The notes under the pieces were generated by a model. The model ran no database searches, was not told where the DNA came from, and saw only the letters and a list, made by a program, of their open reading frames with translations. DNA of 64,000 nt, taken from assembly GCA_036675815.1 (NCBI GenBank), contig JAKFEE010000055.1, positions 124,001 to 188,000 of the forward strand. The letters are read 5' to 3'. Shown one piece after another: positions 9,538-16,896 of this stretch (positions are counted from its first letter, which is position 1; every line of letters starts with the position of its first letter). The DNA comes from JAKFEE01 sp036675815. Its GTDB lineage: Bacteria > Pseudomonadota > Alphaproteobacteria > Rhodospirillales > Magnetospirillaceae. The position numbers and the translations under genes were made by a program.

Positions 9538-11492
9538 TACGGCCGCACTGCCGGCAAGGCAAAGTGAAAGACACAGCCGCCGTTGTTGCCGGCTTCATGC
9601 CACAGCCGGCCGCCATGCTGCTCGATGATCGAGCGGCAGATCTTGAGACCCATTCCCATGCCATCTTCCTTAGTGGTGAAGAACGGCGTGAACAACTGCT
9701 CGGTGATTTCATCGGCGATGCCGGTGCCGTTGTCGGCAACGCAGACTCGCACCTCGCCGCCGTCGGCCTTGGCCGAAATGGTGAGCACCCGCTGTGTCTT
9801 GGGTGTGCCGACCATGGCCTCGATGCCGTTGCGGGCCAGATTGGCCACCAACTGACCCATCTGGATCGAATCGGCCTCGACCAGGGGCAGGCGAGGGGCG
9901 ATCCGCATGGCCAGCCGTACGCCGCGTCTCGCCGCTTCCGGGCGCATGAGTTCGACCATGTCCTGAATGATCGGCCCCAGATCACAGGCGCGCATATCGG
10001 GTTCCGCCTTGCGGACGAAACCGTAGACGCGGCGGATGATCTGGCCGGCGCGGTGTGCCTGTTTGCTGAGCTTGGTCAACGCCCCCGAGAGTTTTTTCGC
10101 GTCGACATCGCCCGCCTCGACACGGTTGAGGCAGCCGGTGGCGTAGCTGGCGATCGCCGACAGCGGCTGATTGAGCTCGTGGGCGATGGCCGACGCCATC
10201 TCGCCCATGACCGCCAGGCGGGCGGTGTGCTGCAGCTTTTCGCTCTGCTGATGGGCCAGTTCCTCGGCAATCTTGCGTTCGGTGATGTCGACCACCGATG
10301 CCATCCACCCGGCATGGCGGCCGTCGGCATCGATCAGCGGCGCCTCGTAGACCAGCGCCTCGAACCGCTCGCCGTCCTTGCGGCGGAAGGGCAGTTCGAA
10401 GCCCTCCGCCGGGGCATTGCCGGCCAGAACGGCCTCGTGGAGGGCAACAGTGCGTTCCAACTCCTCGGGCACCCAATAGGGCATGGGCGGGCCCCGGCTG
10501 ACGAGTTCCTCGGTCGAGTAGCCGACCATCCGGCAGAAGGCCGGGTTTACGTAGGTGATGCGGCCGGCAAGATCGCGGGCACGCATACCCACCGTCAGCG
10601 AATCCTCCATGGCCTTGCGGAACGCGTGCTCGGCGCGCAACGCCTGCTCGGCGCGCAGGCGATGGGCACTATGGCGGCGCATGCTGAACAGGCTCCAGAT
10701 AGCCGCGATCGCCAGGACGAGGATGGCGGCGACGAGAAAATTGCCGGCCAGGTCGGTCTGCGAATGATAGACGGTGACCACCAGCATCAGCCCGCGGCCC
10801 GGCCGCTCGAGGGCAATGCTGTGGCTGAGCCCGCCATTCTCGGCGGGAATGCGCGACTTGGCGGCCAGCGGCCCGGATGCGTCGACGATTTCCAGGTGAT
10901 AGCGCTCGGCGAACCACCACGGCACATTGTCGTTGAGCAAGGCCGGTAAGGCTATGACGGCGGCGAGGGTACCGGCAAACTTCCCGTCGTGGAACACGGG
11001 TTGGTGCAACTCGACGCCGTGAACGCCCCCTTCCGTCAGCAGGGGCGCCGAATAGGCGCTGGTGCCGCGGGCCCGGGCGAGACGAAAGGCATCGCTGGCC
11101 TCGGCCCCGCGGTGCGTCATCGCCGCCATCGGCGGTATGGCGCGAAACGGTTGGCCCTCGGCGTCGAGCATCAACAGCCGTTCGATCTCCGGCCGGGCGG
11201 TAATCAGTTGATGCGCCTGCGCAAGGAGTGACGGACTCGGCCGGCCATCGGCCCCGAACTGCAGGGCCAGCTGCTGCAAGCGCTCCTCGGTCGACGTCAG
11301 CTGCAGCGCCAGATATTGTTCGGCCCAGAGGGCCGATTTGATCAGTGATTGGCGCTCGTCGTCGATTTCGCGCTCATTGATCACCGCCAGCAGCACGCCC
11401 AGCAACAGGACGATCAGGCCGATGGCCAGGATCGGCAGCGCAGAGGTCTTGGAATACGAGGATGGGCTGGCGCCAGACCCGGTTGCCGGCAT
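9537..11492 (-). CDS. dctS: Sensor histidine kinase, DctS-like
   Basis: Membrane kinase probably sensing C4-dicarboxylates. The 651-residue product has TM1 at about 18-38, a periplasmic sensor region of about 200 residues, and TM2 at about 249-271. A PAS/PAC domain spans about 295-405 (RITYVNPAFCRMVGY, MASVVDITERK). HisKA carries the phospho-acceptor H438 in AHELNQPLSAIASY, followed by an HATPase domain with DNGTGI and GMGMGL. No clear Shine-Dalgarno is visible before the ATG at 11492. It is divergent from dctP with a 156-base regulatory gap. Confidence 0.88.
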   Translation of the reverse strand: MPATGSGASPSSYSKTSALPILAIGLIVLLLGVLLAVINEREIDDERQSLIKSALWAEQYLALQLTSTEERLQQLALQFGADGRPSPSLLAQAHQLITARPEIERLLMLDAEGQPFRAIPPMAAMTHRGAEASDAFRLARARGTSAYSAPLLTEGGVHGVELHQPVFHDGKFAGTLAAVIALPALLNDNVPWWFAERYHLEIVDASGPLAAKSRIPAENGGLSHSIALERPGRGLMLVVTVYHSQTDLAGNFLVAAILVLAIAAIWSLFSMRRHSAHRLRAEQALRAEHAFRKAMEDSLTVGMRARDLAGRITYVNPAFCRMVGYSTEELVSRGPPMPYWVPEELERTVALHEAVLAGNAPAEGFELPFRRKDGERFEALVYEAPLIDADGRHAGWMASVVDITERKIAEELAHQQSEKLQHTARLAVMGEMASAIAHELNQPLSAIASYATGCLNRVEAGDVDAKKLSGALTKLSKQAHRAGQIIRRVYGFVRKAEPDMRACDLGPIIQDMVELMRPEAARRGVRLAMRIAPRLPLVEADSIQMGQLVANLARNGIEAMVGTPKTQRVLTISAKADGGEVRVCVADNGTGIADEITEQLFTPFFTTKEDGMGMGLKICRSIIEQHGGRLWHEAGNNGGCVFHFALPAVRP

Positions 11493-11648
11493 ATCGAGAG
11501 TTTCAGCGTGCCTTGATCACGATGGCCTCATGGGCCGTCGGGCAATCCTTCCGCGGGCCTACTCTATCGGCAAGTTGCGGCTTTCCACAAGTGGCGCCCT
11601 TACATGACGCAGGGTTGAATACACCGTCCCCAACTGGAGAGACGTCCA
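11493..11648. promoter_or_regulatory. dctS-dctP divergent control region
   Basis: This 156-base gap must hold both promoters. Two similar direct repeats, CAAGTTGCGG (11571-11580) and CAAGTGGCGC (11588-11597), are 17 bases apart start to start and could be tandem DctR sites. No sigma-54 GG-N10-GC motif is evident, which fits a FixJ-type rather than an NtrC-type regulator. The dctP ribosome site GGAGAG lies close to its ATG. Confidence 0.35.
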
Positions 11649-12653
11649 ATGAAACTCATCCGCTTCGCCATCTGCGCGCTCGCCGGCGCCTTGGTCACGC
11701 CGGCACTGGCCGCCGAGCCGATCGTCATCAAGTTCAGCCATGTCGTCGCCCCCAACACGCCAAAGGGCAAGGGCGCCGAGAAATTCAAGCAGCTGGCCGA
11801 GGAGCGCACCAAGGGTGCGGTCAAGGTCGAGGTCTACCCCAATAGCCAGCTCTATAAGGACAAGGAAGAACTCGAGGCGCTGCAGCTCGGTGCCGTGCAG
11901 ATGCTCGCTCCGTCGCTGGCCAAGTTCGGCCCGCTCGGCGTCAAGGAGTTCGAGGTTTTCGACCTGCCCTACATCTTCCCGTCGAAGGCCGTGCTGCGCG
12001 ACGTGACCGACGGCGAGGTCGGGCGTATGCTGTTCAAGAAGCTGGAGAGCAAGGGCATCATTGGCCTCGCCTACTGGGACAACGGCTTCAAGCAGATGTC
12101 GGCGAATTCGGAGCTGCGCAAGCCCGAGCACTTCCAGGGGCTGAAGATGCGCATCCAGTCGTCGAAGGTGCTCGACGCGCAGTTCCGCGCCCTGGGCGCG
12201 CTGCCGCAGGTCATGGCCTTCTCGGAGGTCTATCAGGCGATGCAGACCGGCGTCGTCGACGGCTCCGAAAACACCCCGTCCAACATCTTCACCCAGAAGC
12301 ATCACGAAGTGCAGAAGCACCTGACCGTGTCCGATCACGGCTACCTCGGCTATGCCGTCATCGTGAACAAGAAGTTCTGGGAAGGCCTGCCCTCCGACAT
12401 CCGCGCCGCGCTCGAGGGGGCGATGGCCGAGGCCACGGCTTACTCCAATGCCATCGCCGGCCAGGAGAACGCCGACGCCCTGGCCGCCATCAAGGTGTCG
12501 GGCAAGGCCGAGGTCTACGAGCTGCCGGATGCCCAGCGCGAGGAATGGCGCAAGGCCCTGCTGCCGGTGCACCGCGAGATGGAAGGCCGCGTCGGCAAGG
12601 AGACCATCGAGGCGGTCTACAAGGTCGCCGGGAAGCACGGATTCAAGTTCTAG
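11649..12653 (+). CDS. dctP: TRAP transporter solute-binding protein DctP
   Basis: Periplasmic receptor for C4-dicarboxylates such as malate, succinate and fumarate. The 334-residue product has a signal peptide (about 1-21, cut after ALA) and the DctP fold: IVIKFSHVVAPNTPKGKGAEKF, VYPNSQLYKDKEELEALQLGAVQM, and the conserved GLKMRIQSS segment whose Arg binds the substrate carboxylate. VVDGSENTPSN follows. The length is typical of DctP. It is the first gene of the transporter operon, separated from dctQ by a hairpin that may keep the binding protein more abundant than the membrane parts. Confidence 0.93.
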   Translation: MKLIRFAICALAGALVTPALAAEPIVIKFSHVVAPNTPKGKGAEKFKQLAEERTKGAVKVEVYPNSQLYKDKEELEALQLGAVQMLAPSLAKFGPLGVKEFEVFDLPYIFPSKAVLRDVTDGEVGRMLFKKLESKGIIGLAYWDNGFKQMSANSELRKPEHFQGLKMRIQSSKVLDAQFRALGALPQVMAFSEVYQAMQTGVVDGSENTPSNIFTQKHHEVQKHLTVSDHGYLGYAVIVNKKFWEGLPSDIRAALEGAMAEATAYSNAIAGQENADALAAIKVSGKAEVYELPDAQREEWRKALLPVHREMEGRVGKETIEAVYKVAGKHGFKF

Positions 12654-12661
12654 TCTGCATC

Positions 12662-12690
12662 GAGGGGCGCCGCCAGGCGCCCCTCCTTCT
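12662..12690 (+). terminator. Intergenic stem-loop between dctP and dctQ
   Basis: A perfect 10-bp stem (GAGGGGCGCC at 12662-12671 with its complement at 12676-12685), a GCCA loop, and then a pyrimidine-rich but not uniform T tract. It is likely a partial terminator or an mRNA-stabilising hairpin. Such a structure is described between dctP and dctQ in Rhodobacter capsulatus. Confidence 0.75.
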
Positions 12691-12704
12691 TCCCGGAATC
12701 GCGC

Positions 12705-13304
12705 ATGCTCAGAGTTCTCGACCACCTCGAGGAGTGGCTGATCGGCTTCCTCATGGCGTCGGCGACCGTGGTGATCTTCATCGCCGTCGTTCATCGCTAT
12801 GCCGCCGGCGTCTCGTTCCTTTATCCGTTCGTCCGCCACATCCACATGGCGTGGGCCCAGGAACTGTGCATCTACATGTTCGTGTGGATGGCCAAGTTCG
12901 GCGCCGCCTATGGCGTGCGTACCGGCATCCACGTCGGTGTCGACGTGCTGATCAACCGCCTGAACGACAGATGGCGGGACAAGTTCATCGTTTTCGGCTT
13001 GTTGGCCGGCGCCCTGTTCACCGGCGTCATCGGCACTCTCGGTGCTAGCTTCGTCTGGGACATTTCCCAAACGGACACGGTTTCGGCCGACATGGAAGTG
13101 CCGATGTGGCTGGTCTATCTGGCCATCCCCGCGGGCTCGTACCTGATGTGCTTCCGCTTCCTTCAGGTGGCGTGGCACTTCGTTCGAACCGGCGAATTGC
13201 CCCACCACGACCACGGCCATGTCGCCGGCCTCGAGTCTCAGGCCGGTCCTGACCTCGACGAGATCGAAGCGGACGGCGCCGGTGCGCAGGAGGGCAAGCG
13301 ATGA
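12705..13304 (+). CDS. dctQ: TRAP transporter small permease DctQ
   Basis: Four-helix small membrane subunit of the TRAP transporter. The 199-residue product has hydrophobic segments at about 13-33, 45-65, 92-112 and 132-152. The family-type WAQELCIYMFVWMAKFGAAYGVRTGIH loop lies after the second helix. The last 35 residues are a His/Asp/Glu-rich cytoplasmic tail. Its end overlaps dctM by four bases (ATGA at 13301). Confidence 0.92.
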   Translation: MLRVLDHLEEWLIGFLMASATVVIFIAVVHRYAAGVSFLYPFVRHIHMAWAQELCIYMFVWMAKFGAAYGVRTGIHVGVDVLINRLNDRWRDKFIVFGLLAGALFTGVIGTLGASFVWDISQTDTVSADMEVPMWLVYLAIPAGSYLMCFRFLQVAWHFVRTGELPHHDHGHVAGLESQAGPDLDEIEADGAGAQEGKR

Positions 13305-14584
13305 ATGCCGCCATCATCTTCGGGCTCCTGTTGGCGCTCATGCTCACCGGCATGCCGATTTCCATTTCCCTCGGCCTGACGGTGCTCACCTTCCTCTTCG
13401 CCATGACCACGGTGCCGGTCGAGGCGGTGGCGCTCAAGCTGTTCACCGGGATCGAGCATTTCGAGATCATGGCCATTCCGTTCTTCATCCTGGCCGGCAA
13501 TTTCCTCACCCATGGCGGTGTGGCGCGGCGGATGATCGATTTCGCCACGGCCATGGTCGGCCATTGGCATGGCGGCCTGGGGTTGGCCGGTGTCATGGCC
13601 TGCGCCCTGTTCGCGGCGGTGTCCGGATCATCGCCGGCCACCGTGGTGGCGATCGGGTCGATCCTGCTGCCGGCCATGATCAAGCAAGGCTTCCCGCGCC
13701 AGTTCGGCGCCGGCGTCATCGCGACGTCGGGGGCGTTGGGCATCCTGATCCCGCCGTCGATCGTCATGGTGATGTATTCGGTGTCGACCAACACCTCGGT
13801 CGGCGAGCTGTTCATGGCCGGCGTCGTGCCCGGCCTGATGCTGGCGACCATGTTGGGAATCACCACTTGGTACCGTGCCTGGCGTGGCGGCTATCCGCGG
13901 ATGCCGAGGGCCGACCTAGCGACGCGGCTGCGCACCTTCGTCGACAGTGTGTGGGGGCTGTTGCTGATCGTCGTCGTCATCGGCGGCATCTACAGCGGCA
14001 TGTTCACGCCCACCGAGGCCGCGGCGATGAGCGCCGTCTACGCCTTCGTCGTCTCCGTATTCATCTATCGCGACATGCCGCTGAAGCAGGTCGGCCAAGT
14101 GCTGCTGTCGTCGGCGAACATGAGCGCGATGCTGCTCTACATCATCACCAATGCGGTGCTGTTCTCGTTCCTGCTGACCTCCGAGAACATCCCGCATGCC
14201 ATTTCGGAATGGATCATCGACAAGGAGCTGGGCGTCGTCGCCTTCCTCCTGGTGGTCAACCTGCTGCTGCTCGCCGCCGGCAACTTCATGGAGCCGTCGT
14301 CGATCGTGCTGATCATGGCGCCGATCCTGTTCCCGGTGGCGGTGAAGCTGGGCATCGATCCCATCCATTTCGGCGTGCTGATCGTCGTCAACATGGAGGT
14401 CGGCATGTGCCATCCGCCGGTCGGCCTCAACCTGTATGTCGCCAGCGGCATCACCAAGATGGGCATTACCGAGCTGACGGTGGCCGTGATGCCGTGGCTG
14501 CTGACCATGCTCGTGTTCCTCGGGTTGGTGACCTACATCCCCGAGATCTCTCTCTGGTTCCCGGCTGCCATCGGCGCCCGGTGA
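13301..14584 (+). CDS. dctM: TRAP transporter large permease DctM
   Basis: Large subunit forming the Na+-dependent transport pathway, with about 12 hydrophobic segments over 427 residues. Family signatures include GIEHFEIMAIPFFILAGNFL, SGSSPATVVAIGSILLPAM, GALGILIPPSIVMVMY and, near the end, VNMEVGMCHPPVGLNLYVASG. It is co-translated with dctQ. A hairpin follows the stop, ending the operon. Confidence 0.94.
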   Translation: MNAAIIFGLLLALMLTGMPISISLGLTVLTFLFAMTTVPVEAVALKLFTGIEHFEIMAIPFFILAGNFLTHGGVARRMIDFATAMVGHWHGGLGLAGVMACALFAAVSGSSPATVVAIGSILLPAMIKQGFPRQFGAGVIATSGALGILIPPSIVMVMYSVSTNTSVGELFMAGVVPGLMLATMLGITTWYRAWRGGYPRMPRADLATRLRTFVDSVWGLLLIVVVIGGIYSGMFTPTEAAAMSAVYAFVVSVFIYRDMPLKQVGQVLLSSANMSAMLLYIITNAVLFSFLLTSENIPHAISEWIIDKELGVVAFLLVVNLLLLAAGNFMEPSSIVLIMAPILFPVAVKLGIDPIHFGVLIVVNMEVGMCHPPVGLNLYVASGITKMGITELTVAVMPWLLTMLVFLGLVTYIPEISLWFPAAIGAR

Positions 14585-14593
14585 CCGGAGCAA

Positions 14594-14633
14594 GGGGAGG
14601 CGCCAGCAGGGGAGCGCCTCCCCACCCTTCTTG
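14594..14633 (+). terminator. Terminator hairpin after dctM
   Basis: A 10-bp perfect stem (GGGGAGGCGC at 14594-14603 with its complement at 14614-14623), a 10-base loop and a CCCTTCTTGT tail. The T tract is weak but the position is right. Confidence 0.7.
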
Positions 14634-14716
14634 TCGCCAGTTGACCAAGCTCAACGACGCACGCCGGCGAGTCGGGCGATGAAGTGCTCCCCGACCCACT
14701 GCCGGAGCCCGCGACC

Positions 14717-15112
14717 ATGTCCGCCGTCACGCCCGCCGCCGACCTTCAGAACGAATTCAAGGCGCTTCTCGATGCCGCCGCCCGCGATCATGCCGGCGAC
14801 CTGCACATCCGCATCGACGGCGACCGCGCTGTGGTGGTCGAGACCATTCGCGGCGAACCCCAGCAGGTCGCCGAGTGGCCGGCAGTGCGCTGCCAGACTC
14901 TTTTGCCCGCCGTGTTCGACCTGTGCGACAAGGCCGAGGGCTATGTCTACGGCTCGGTGCACTCGCTGCGCCTGACCGGCGAGCGCATGCGCATGCCGGC
15001 GGGGGTGTCGATGGTGCTCGTGCAGTTCTTCGCCCCCAAGGACGGCGGGCGGTGCCTGGTATGCCGCCTGACCTACGAGGGTGACATCTGCTGCGGCAGC
15101 TGCGGCGGCTGA
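14717..15112 (+). CDS. Orphan protein resembling the N-domain of T2SS/T4SS-type ATPases
   Basis: A 131-residue cytoplasmic protein. Residues about 8-115 read like the substrate-sensing domain that precedes the motor in DotB/TraJ-type secretion ATPases: an AGDLHIRID strand, a basic-hydrophobic core, and a PAGVSMVLVQFFAPKDGGRCLVCRL stretch comparable to the family's final strands. There is no Walker A, Asp box or RecA-like domain, so it cannot be a motor. The C-terminus is cysteine-rich (CLVC, then CCGSC), which could bind metal. ATG 14717 is used; a GTG at 14684 is an alternative. It stands alone between dctM and the efflux regulator. The family link is tentative; the gene itself looks real. 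Confidence 0.6.
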   Translation: MSAVTPAADLQNEFKALLDAAARDHAGDLHIRIDGDRAVVVETIRGEPQQVAEWPAVRCQTLLPAVFDLCDKAEGYVYGSVHSLRLTGERMRMPAGVSMVLVQFFAPKDGGRCLVCRLTYEGDICCGSCGG

Positions 15113-15136
15113 TCGCCTCCATAGTTCCCATTTGAG

Positions 15137-15170
15137 AACGGCGTGGCGGGGGACTACCCGCCGCGCCGTT
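15137..15170 (+). terminator. Hairpin after the orphan ATPase-like gene
   Basis: A 14-bp stem with one G-U pair (15137-15150 with 15157-15170) and a 6-base loop. There is no clear T tract after it, so termination efficiency is uncertain. Confidence 0.5.
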
Positions 15171-15202
15171 TGCCATATTGGACTATCTACCCAAAATACT
15201 GT

Positions 15203-15216
15203 ACCGTCCGGACGGT
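15203..15216 (+). promoter_or_regulatory. TetR-family operator before the efflux operon
   Basis: ACCGTCCGGACGGT is a perfect 14-bp palindrome 17 bases before the regulator start codon. Its size and symmetry fit a TetR/AcrR dimer site. The likely role is autorepression of the regulator and repression of the downstream membrane fusion protein and RND pump genes. Confidence 0.75.
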
Positions 15217-15232
15217 TTTGGGGGTATTGGGT

Positions 15233-15778
15233 GTGGGAACTTGCGATAAGATCGTCGATGCCGCGATGGCGGTGGTTCGCGACCGCGGGGTGGGGCGGCT
15301 CACCCTGGAAGAGGCGGCGCGGGTCGCCGGAATCAGCAAGGGCGGCGTACTCTATCATTTCAAGTCCAAGGACGACCTGGTCAGCGCCATGGTGGCGCGC
15401 CTGATCGATCAATGCGACTCCCTCCAGGCGCAGTATTATGAAAGCTTGCCGCCTCGCCCGAACCGCTGGGCCAAGGCCTGCCTGCTGGCGGCGCTGGATC
15501 CGCAGGGCCCGGCAACGGACCCCATCGGCGGCGCCTTGCTGGCGGCGGTGGCCACCAATCCCGACCTGGTGAAGCCGCTCGAAGCGAAGCAAGCCGAGTG
15601 GATGGCGCGGCTGCGGTCCGACAGCCCGCATCCGGCGCTCGCCCTGCTCGTCTGCCTGGCCATGGATGGCCTGTGGCTGCGCGACCTCGTCGGCCTCGGA
15701 TGCCTGGAAAAGGATGAGCGTGAGCGGCTCAAGCGATGCGCGATCGAGCTGCTCGACGGCGAGGGCGGTGCACGATGA
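15233..15778 (+). CDS. TetR/AcrR family repressor of the RND efflux operon
   Basis: The 181-residue product has an N-terminal helix-turn-helix (CDKIVDAAMAVVRDRGVGRLTLEEAARVAGISKGGVLYHFKSKDDL, split here only by reading) and a helical ligand domain with a TetR_C-type ALLVCLAMDGLWLRDL segment. A GTG at 15233 is chosen because the HTH begins right after it and a G-rich ribosome site precedes it. Starts further upstream would lie across the 14-bp palindrome. Its TGA overlaps the ATG of the membrane fusion protein, so regulator and pump form one operon. The inducer is unknown. Confidence 0.85.
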   Translation: MGTCDKIVDAAMAVVRDRGVGRLTLEEAARVAGISKGGVLYHFKSKDDLVSAMVARLIDQCDSLQAQYYESLPPRPNRWAKACLLAALDPQGPATDPIGGALLAAVATNPDLVKPLEAKQAEWMARLRSDSPHPALALLVCLAMDGLWLRDLVGLGCLEKDERERLKRCAIELLDGEGGAR

Positions 15779-16887
15779 GGGTGAAACGCATGGTGATCAT
15801 GCTGCTGATCAGCAGTGTGATCTTTGGCGGGGTGTTCGGTTTCGTCGCCTTCCGCAACCAGATGATCAAGGAATTCTTCGCCAGCCGGCCGGTACCGGTG
15901 ATGCCGGTGGCGGCCGAGCCAGCGCAGGCGCAGGAATGGGATGTCGTGGTGCCGGCCATCGGCACCTTGCGGGCCATAAACGGCGTCGACGTCAGTTCGT
16001 CCGTCCCCGGCGTGGTGCAGCAGATCGCCTTCGATTCCGGCGCGATGGTCGCCAAGGGCGAGCCGCTGGTGAAGCTGGATGCCGACGTCGAGATCGCCGA
16101 ATTACGCAGCGCCGAGGCGCGGCTGGAGCTGGCGCGCACCATCGTCGAGCGCGCCCGCACCCTGGCGCGAAGCAACAACGTGTCCGAAGCGGTGCTGGAA
16201 AAGGCCGAAAGCGAACTCAAGGTGGCCGATGCCGAGGTGGCATCGCTGAAGGCGCAGATCGAAAAGAAGGCCATCCGCGCCCCGTTCGGCGGCCTGCTCG
16301 GCGTGCGCAAGATCGATGTCGGCCAATATCTTCAGGCCGGCACGCCGATCGTGACGTTGCAGGACCTCTCGGTCATGCTCGTCGATTTCAGCGTATCGCA
16401 GAAGGATATTGCACTCGTCCGAGTCGGGCAGCCGGTGCGCCTCACCACCGACGTCTGGCCGGACCGCGTCTTCAACGGCACCGTGTCGGCCGTCGAACCG
16501 CTGGTCGACGAGAAAACCGGGATGATCGGGGTCGAGGCCAGACTGCCCAACACCGATGGGGCGCTGCGTGCCGGCATGTTCGCCAAGATCGAGGTGGTGC
16601 AGCCGCGAACCCGGCGCCTGGTCACCGTGCCGGCCTCGGCCATCAGCTACAACCTGTACGGCGACAGCGTGTTCGTCGTCGCTGATGACGGCCAGGGGCA
16701 ACCGGCGGTGACACGGGCGCAGGTCGAGCTGGGCGAGCGGCGCGGCGGCCGGGTGGTCGTCACCAAAGGTGTCGATGCGGGGCAAGTCGTCGTCACCTCT
16801 GGTCAGTTGAAGCTGGAAAACGGCTCTTTGGTGCGTGTCGAGGGGGAAAGCCCGCTGCGTGCGCCGCGCCAACTCACGCAGCAATAG
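15775..16887 (+). CDS. RND efflux periplasmic adaptor (membrane fusion protein)
   Basis: Periplasmic adaptor linking the inner-membrane pump to an outer-membrane channel. The 370-residue product has an N-terminal membrane anchor (about 7-24) and a lipoyl-type half motif (GTLRAINGVDVSSSVPGVV). A short coiled-coil hairpin spans about 105-165, then the second half motif (IRAPFGGLLGVRKIDVGQYL), a beta-barrel and a membrane-proximal domain. There is no lipobox, so it is anchored by the helix. It resembles MdtA/VexE-type adaptors. It is translationally coupled to the regulator and 9 bases upstream of the pump. Confidence 0.9.
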   Translation: MRVKRMVIMLLISSVIFGGVFGFVAFRNQMIKEFFASRPVPVMPVAAEPAQAQEWDVVVPAIGTLRAINGVDVSSSVPGVVQQIAFDSGAMVAKGEPLVKLDADVEIAELRSAEARLELARTIVERARTLARSNNVSEAVLEKAESELKVADAEVASLKAQIEKKAIRAPFGGLLGVRKIDVGQYLQAGTPIVTLQDLSVMLVDFSVSQKDIALVRVGQPVRLTTDVWPDRVFNGTVSAVEPLVDEKTGMIGVEARLPNTDGALRAGMFAKIEVVQPRTRRLVTVPASAISYNLYGDSVFVVADDGQGQPAVTRAQVELGERRGGRVVVTKGVDAGQVVVTSGQLKLENGSLVRVEGESPLRAPRQLTQQ

Positions 16888-16896
16888 GAAAGCCCG

